NCBI GenBank assembly: GCA_934317005.1
Contig: CAKREB010000008.1
Location: 62,001 to 126,000 of the forward strand
DNA: 64,000 bases
Reading direction: 5' to 3'
Source of the DNA: an uncultured Lachnospiraceae bacterium
Lineage (GTDB): Bacteria > Bacillota > Clostridia > Lachnospirales > Lachnospiraceae
In this document: positions 60,049-64,000 of the stretch, piece by piece
How positions within the stretch are numbered: position 1 is the stretch's first letter
Layout: each line of letters begins with the position of its first letter
Program-made: the position numbers and the translations under genes
Notes under the pieces: model-generated
Told to the model about the DNA's origin: nothing
Databases searched by the model: none
What the model saw: only the letters and a program-made list of their open reading frames with translations

Positions 60049-60728
60049 GACCGGATCACCTCATCTCTGGTCAGCTTTCCATCCTCAATGGCAAGAATGC
60101 GGTCTGCCTGCAAAGCAATGTTTTCATCGTGTGTGATCATGAGCAGCGTCTGATGATACTTTTTATTGGACTCTTTTAACAGCTCCATAATCTCATGACT
60201 GTTGCTGCTGTCCAGATTTCCGGTCGGCTCATCCGCAAGAACCACGGAAGGTGCATTCATCAGCGCACGTCCGATAGATACCCTCTGTTGCTGTCCACCG
60301 GACAACTGATTCGGCAGATGCTTTTCTCTCCCCTCTAACCGCAGGGTATGGATCATTTCCTGCAGTCTTTTTTCATTTACCTTCCTGCCATCCATTAAAA
60401 TCGGCAATGTCATATTTTCTTTGACATTTAACACCGGGATCAGATTATAAAACTGATAGATCAATCCAACCTGCCGCCGGCGAAATACCGCTAACTGTTC
60501 TTCGTTTTGTGCAAAAACATCCTGACCTCCCAGATATACCTTACCGGATGTCGGAACATCCACGGCACCGAGAATATGAAGAAGCGTTGACTTTCCGGAA
60601 CCGGATGGCCCGATGATCGCTACAAACTCTCCCTTCTCTACCGAAAAGGACACATCATCCAATGCATGTACGGCATTTTCTCCCTGTCCATATACTTTTT
60701 TAACATGTTCTACTCTTAATATTTCCAT
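60045..60728 (-). CDS. ABC transporter ATP-binding protein, MacB/LolD type
   Basis: 227 residues with Walker A (GPSGSGKSTLLHILG), Q-loop, signature (NQLSGGQQQRVSIGRAL) and Walker B (VVLADEPTGNLDS). The TGNLD form marks the MacB/LolD/BceA group that pairs with FtsX-type permeases, and such a permease is the next gene. Ribosome site AGGAGAGGGGAAACG. A TGTCA palindrome and a TTGTCA promoter element lie upstream, so the ABC genes are probably switched on by the adjacent regulator. Confidence 0.94.
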   Translation of the reverse strand: MEILRVEHVKKVYGQGENAVHALDDVSFSVEKGEFVAIIGPSGSGKSTLLHILGAVDVPTSGKVYLGGQDVFAQNEEQLAVFRRRQVGLIYQFYNLIPVLNVKENMTLPILMDGRKVNEKRLQEMIHTLRLEGREKHLPNQLSGGQQQRVSIGRALMNAPSVVLADEPTGNLDSSNSHEIMELLKESNKKYHQTLLMITHDENIALQADRILAIEDGKLTRDEVIRS

Positions 60729-60769
60729 CGTTTCCCCTCTCCTTGTTTTTTGTCCGTTGCAGGATATAG

Positions 60770-60821
60770 CATATAACAGGGGAATGACAATGGCGTGACT
60801 CTAAAGTGACAATTTTGTCAC
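60770..60821 (-). promoter_or_regulatory. Palindromic operator and promoter of the ABC genes
   Basis: GTGACAATTTTGTCAC (60806-60821) is a perfect palindrome with the TnACA-N4-TGTnA form bound by BceR-like regulators. It overlaps the end of the kinase gene. A further TGACA..TGTCA-like half and TTGTCA (60790-60785) follow, with TATATC 16 bases on as a possible -10. Confidence 0.55.
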
Positions 60822-61831
60822 ACTATGGTTTTATAAAAGCGGATGGTAAATACAGCTCCTTTTTCCCGTCCGTTTTTTACCTGTACGGTTCCATTCTGCT
60901 CCTGAATGATCTTTTGTGCCAATGACAATCCGATCCCTACACTATCTGCAGGATTCTGCTTTCCCTTATAGAACCGTTCAAACAGATGTGGCATATCTTC
61001 TTTTGCAATTCCCTCTCCCTCGTCTGAGATTACGATTTCTGTATAGATCATATTTTCCGATGCCGTCACATGTATCGTACTGCCGGCGTCAGAATGTTCC
61101 ATGCAATTTTTTAGAATGTTGCTGACCGCCTCTGTACTCCAGGAAAGATCCCCCTGATAGCCGCTTCCCGGTTCTATATGACAATCCCAGCCGATATCAT
61201 GCAGATCCATCGGAATTGCAATTAGCTGATAAGCACTGTTGAGCATCTCCTGAACCGATACGGTTTCTTTTTTAATCCCGGATGTACCGGCATCCAGACG
61301 CGACATCTTAAGCAAAGCATAGATCAGCCATTCGATCCTGCCGAGCAGCTCGATCATTTCCCGAACTAGTTCTTTGCGACGATGAAGCTCTAAATCATCC
61401 TCATTCAAAAAATTTGCCAGAAGCCGCAGGGAAGTAAGCGGTGTTTTTAACTGATGCGAAATATCTGCCAGCGCATCTGCCAAGAAAATCTTGTCTTTTT
61501 GCAAATCCCCCGCCTGTTCCCTGAGACGTAATATCAATTTATTTAACTGATCATACAGGATTGCCAGTTCGCCTTCCTGACAGTCCTGCAAAAGTGTCAT
61601 ATGATCATCATGCAGTGCATTGTCTAACCGCTCTGACATAACCGCTATCTGCCGGTAACGCTTCGCGGTATAGTACAAATGAAGAATAAGAGCTGCAATT
61701 CCGGCAGCACCCACTGTCACTGCTCCTTTACTTCCTGACAGGATTCCGGTCAAAATAGTCGCTGCCAGATATATGACCATAAAAGAAAGACATTCTTTTT
61801 TGATCTCCGGATTTCTAAAAAATTTCATCAT
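60818..61831 (-). CDS. Intramembrane-sensing histidine kinase
   Basis: 337 residues with two membrane helices close together (about 15-33 and 37-54) and almost no extracellular loop, the mark of kinases that sense through a partner transporter. HisKA carries His126 (ADISHQLKTPL); the HATPase domain contains NILKNCMEHS, DEGEGI and GIGLSLAQKI. It should phosphorylate the response regulator encoded 15 bases upstream, with the FtsX-type permease as likely sensor. Two adjacent ATG codons exist; the first is given. Confidence 0.9.
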   Translation of the reverse strand: MMKFFRNPEIKKECLSFMVIYLAATILTGILSGSKGAVTVGAAGIAALILHLYYTAKRYRQIAVMSERLDNALHDDHMTLLQDCQEGELAILYDQLNKLILRLREQAGDLQKDKIFLADALADISHQLKTPLTSLRLLANFLNEDDLELHRRKELVREMIELLGRIEWLIYALLKMSRLDAGTSGIKKETVSVQEMLNSAYQLIAIPMDLHDIGWDCHIEPGSGYQGDLSWSTEAVSNILKNCMEHSDAGSTIHVTASENMIYTEIVISDEGEGIAKEDMPHLFERFYKGKQNPADSVGIGLSLAQKIIQEQNGTVQVKNGREKGAVFTIRFYKTIV

Positions 61832-61846
61832 TTTCTCTACTTTCTG

Positions 61847-62521
61847 TTACATTGCGCGATATCCCATTCCGCGGATCGTCCGGATCAGTACCGGATTTTG
61901 CGGATCGGTTTCTATCTTCTGACGCAGTCTTTTGATATAGACGGTCAGCGTATTATCATTGACATATTCTCCTGCAGCGTCCCAGATTTCCTCCAGCAAT
62001 TGATTCCTTGTCAGAACGATTCCCTGATGGTTCATAAAAAACAGAAGCAGGCGGTATTCCAATGCAGACAGATCCAGTTCCTGTCCGTTTTTTGTTACAG
62101 TGCCGCCTAAGGTATCTACACAGACATCTCCCATTTCCAGCATCGGTTTTGTTTTACCACAGCGGCGCAGAATCCCTTTTATACGCGAAACCAACTCCCT
62201 TGGGCGGAACGGTTTGCTGATATAATCATCCGCTCCCATATCCAAACCGGTCACTGTACTGTATTCGTCACCGGAGGCAGTCAGAAAAATAACCGGTATC
62301 TCTGTCGTTGCCTTGATTGCTGCACAGACAGCAAAGCCATTTCCCTCTGCCAAAGACACATCCAAAAGCACCAGATCAATCTGCGCAGCATGCTCCTCAA
62401 TCTGCTCCAATGCTTTTTTCTGACCATCTGCCGATATGACAGAAAATCCCTCCTCTTTTAAAAATAGACTGAGATTTTTTACAATCTCCCGGTCATCCTC
62501 TACTAATAAAATATGAAACAT
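61847..62521 (-). CDS. OmpR-family response regulator of the ABC system
   Basis: 224 residues: receiver domain with Asp54 (VLLDVSLAEG) and Lys in SKPFRPRE, then a winged-helix domain (about 128-222; TLTVYIKRLRQKI). It is first in the order regulator-kinase-ATPase-permease and has its own promoter, TTGCAA (62587-62582)/AATAAT (62564-62559). The palindrome before the ATPase gene is its likely target. It resembles BceR/VanR-like regulators. Confidence 0.93.
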   Translation of the reverse strand: MFHILLVEDDREIVKNLSLFLKEEGFSVISADGQKKALEQIEEHAAQIDLVLLDVSLAEGNGFAVCAAIKATTEIPVIFLTASGDEYSTVTGLDMGADDYISKPFRPRELVSRIKGILRRCGKTKPMLEMGDVCVDTLGGTVTKNGQELDLSALEYRLLLFFMNHQGIVLTRNQLLEEIWDAAGEYVNDNTLTVYIKRLRQKIETDPQNPVLIRTIRGMGYRAM

Positions 62522-62558
62522 CTTTCTTTTTTCCTTTTTGGTCTATTGTTTGCTGTTT

Positions 62559-62587
62559 ATTATTCCACACCTTTTCCGACATTGCAA
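62559..62587 (-). promoter_or_regulatory. Promoter of the regulator-kinase pair
   Basis: TTGCAA (62587-62582) and AATAAT (62564-62559) on the minus strand, 17-base spacer, 38 bases before the start codon. Confidence 0.5.
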
Positions 62588-62628
62588 CATCCCACTACGT
62601 TCTTTCTTATATTTGCAATGCAGGACGT

Positions 62629-63396
62629 TTATTTCACCTTGCTATATACTTCGTCAGAAACCGGCTCGCACCACTCATTAGAACACTCTGTTCCCGGTAC
62701 TTCTACAGCCAGATGCGAGAACCATTCATTTGGTGCAGCTCCATGCCAGTGTTTTACTTCCGGCGGAATATTAATGCAGTCACCCGGCTTCATCTCAATC
62801 GGGTCTTTTCCTTCCTCCTGATAATAACCACGGCCGGCAACACACACAAGGATCTGTCCCCCACCTGTTTTGGCATGATGAATATGCCAGTTATTCCGGC
62901 ATCCCGGCTCAAACGTTACATTAAAGATACCAACTTGATCGGTTGATACCGGCGCCAAATAGCTGTTTCCAATGAAATACTGCGCAAATGCATCATTTGG
63001 TGCACCGATTGGAAATACCATAGACTTTGCATGTGCTCTCATCGCTTCATCCTCGTATGGCAGATCCCCCTCTGACACATTCCATACTTCCTTTGCCAGA
63101 TTAAATACTGCCCATCCCTTTGGCCATCCTGTATAAAATGCCGTATGTGTGATGATCGCTGCGATCTCTTTCTGTGTCACTCCATGATCCTTTGCATTCT
63201 GCAGATGAAAACGCAGAGAAGAATCGGTGATGCCGGAAGCCATCAAAGCTACAACGGTTATGATACTTCTTGTCTTTCCATCAATATCCTGATTATTCCA
63301 GTTTTCACCAAAAAGAACATCATCATTAAAATGTGCAAATGCCGGTGCAAATTCTCCCAGTGCATTTCTTCCTGCTGTCTGTACGATTTTTTCCAT
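62629..63396 (-). CDS. Carboxymuconolactone decarboxylase-cupin fusion protein
   Basis: 255 residues. The N-terminal half (about 1-115) is a carboxymuconolactone-decarboxylase/AhpD-like helical domain (RSIITVVALMASG, THTAFYTGWPKGWAVF), lacking the CxxC of AhpD. The C-terminal half is a single cupin (about 140-240) with metal-binding histidines in WHIHHAKTGGGQ and KHWHGAAPNEW. The pairing is known in anaerobes, often beside LysR or aldo-keto reductase genes, but the reaction is uncertain. Start 63396 lies downstream of AAAGGCATAGG. The 244 bases upstream, before the LysR remnant, contain no clear feature. Confidence 0.85.
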   Translation of the reverse strand: MEKIVQTAGRNALGEFAPAFAHFNDDVLFGENWNNQDIDGKTRSIITVVALMASGITDSSLRFHLQNAKDHGVTQKEIAAIITHTAFYTGWPKGWAVFNLAKEVWNVSEGDLPYEDEAMRAHAKSMVFPIGAPNDAFAQYFIGNSYLAPVSTDQVGIFNVTFEPGCRNNWHIHHAKTGGGQILVCVAGRGYYQEEGKDPIEMKPGDCINIPPEVKHWHGAAPNEWFSHLAVEVPGTECSNEWCEPVSDEVYSKVK

Positions 63397-63640
63397 AATA
63401 ATACCTATGCCTTTCCGTAGCCTGCAAACTCTGGACTGCAGGCACAATAACTAAAATATGCTACCAGCTTTTTTTCATTGTCATCTTCCTTTCTGTCTTT
63501 GAAACATTTTTTGAGTGATAGAAAACTATGACATTTCTATGATTGTGTTGTTGCTCTCAGAAATGTTTTTCATGTTATTTTGATACTTCTATTGTATCTG
63601 CGAGGTCTTTTTATGTCCAATGCTTATATATGATACTTTA

Positions 63641-64000
63641 CTATGCTTCAAAGGCATTAATTTCTCCAATAAAAGCCCGTACCACACGGGAATGTGGAAT
63701 ATTCCTGCGCCATGCAATGACTGTGTTTGCGCTAATTTCAGGAGAAAGTCTTCTTTGTACAATCAGATCCTCACGCCAGTATTTGATAGCTCCTTCAATA
63801 GAGACCTGATATTCCAGACCGTTTATGACCATCACCCCTGCATTCGTACCAAGATTACTGGTAAATGCAACATTTAACCGGTCATAATCTTTCCCAAACC
63901 AATTGGCAAGCTCACTCTGCACACTGGTTCTTTCCGGCAGTATCAAAGGTTTCATCGTATATTACACTGACTTTGATACAAATTCCTCCAAAAGCAATTT
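63641..64000 (-). pseudogene. LysR-family regulator, effector domain interrupted by a stop
   Basis: The last 104 residues from the ATG at 63955 form the end of a LysR substrate-binding domain (LILPERTSVQSELANWFG, TSNLGTNAGVMVINGLEY). Upstream in the same frame to the window edge is KLLLEEFVSKSV, then TAA, then YTMKPLILPE. In LysR proteins a phrase like LEEFVSKPLILPE is continuous, so about 21 bases (around 63949-63969), including the stop, seem to be inserted. The N-terminal HTH part is outside the window. Either the gene is broken or my reading of the junction is wrong. Confidence 0.5.

Overview
The window looks like chromosome of a low-GC, Gram-positive anaerobe of the Clostridia, most probably Lachnospiraceae. 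This rests on the sepF-ylmG-ylmH-divIVA-lspA-rluD block, a HydE [FeFe]-hydrogenase maturase, a NifU-like/GGGtGRT pair, secreted GH13 and GH5 glycanases with Gram-positive signal peptides, a lipoteichoic-acid-synthase-type enzyme, and AGGAGG-type ribosome binding sites. The species cannot be named from sequence alone. I saw no rRNA, tRNA, CRISPR array, insertion sequence or prophage.

Layout. 1-4080 (+): division and envelope block, starting with the tail of SepF. 4133-7894 (-): XerS-like recombinase, a BlaI-type repressor with its own operators, and a secreted amidase. 7931-8302: four tandem 93-bp units built of hairpins. 8406-11455: TtcA-like tRNA thiolase, an SOS-type LysM division inhibitor behind LexA boxes, and small zinc-binding or HTH proteins. 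11602-13342 (+): NifU-like protein plus GGGtGRT protein. 13511-18481 (-): beta-helix acyltransferase-like protein, topoisomerase III, HydE and an LUD protein. 18656-23043 (-): purM-purN-purD-glyA. 23214-29457 (-): comEA, a two-component system, a GerMN lipoprotein and comEC in one run. 29716-34152: a DMT/YdcZ-type transporter with an SD-masking leader, then argD-argB divergent from argG with ARG boxes between.

34310-43206 (-) is one long directon from a single visible promoter: NatA/NatB-like ABC exporter, YhfC-type membrane protease, a large LTA-synthase-like protein, SseB-domain protein, DUF1266 lipoprotein, histidine phosphatase and Maf. 43419-49249 (-) holds mtnA and a 1510-residue secreted alpha-amylase/neopullulanase. 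49654-52931 (-) is a three-gene SPFH / zinc-ribbon / TPM cluster like Bacillus ydjI-ydjG-ydjH but without PspA. 53267-57000 (-): histidine phosphatase, an ABM-PNPOx fusion and a GH5 endoglucanase. 57358-62521 (-): response regulator, intramembrane-sensing kinase, and an ABC ATPase/FtsX permease with a palindromic operator between kinase and ABC genes. The window ends with a carboxymuconolactone decarboxylase-cupin fusion and a LysR effector domain interrupted by an in-frame stop.

How the genes work together: glyA makes glycine and one-carbon units that purD and (after conversion) purN consume. ComEA/ComEC form the DNA-uptake core and share transcription with a sensor pair. ArgD, ArgB and ArgG are controlled from one intergenic region. 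The best candidates for undescribed biology are the NifU-like/GGGtGRT pair, the 93-bp hairpin array and its scattered relatives, the eight-gene envelope directon, and the structured leader before the DMT transporter.
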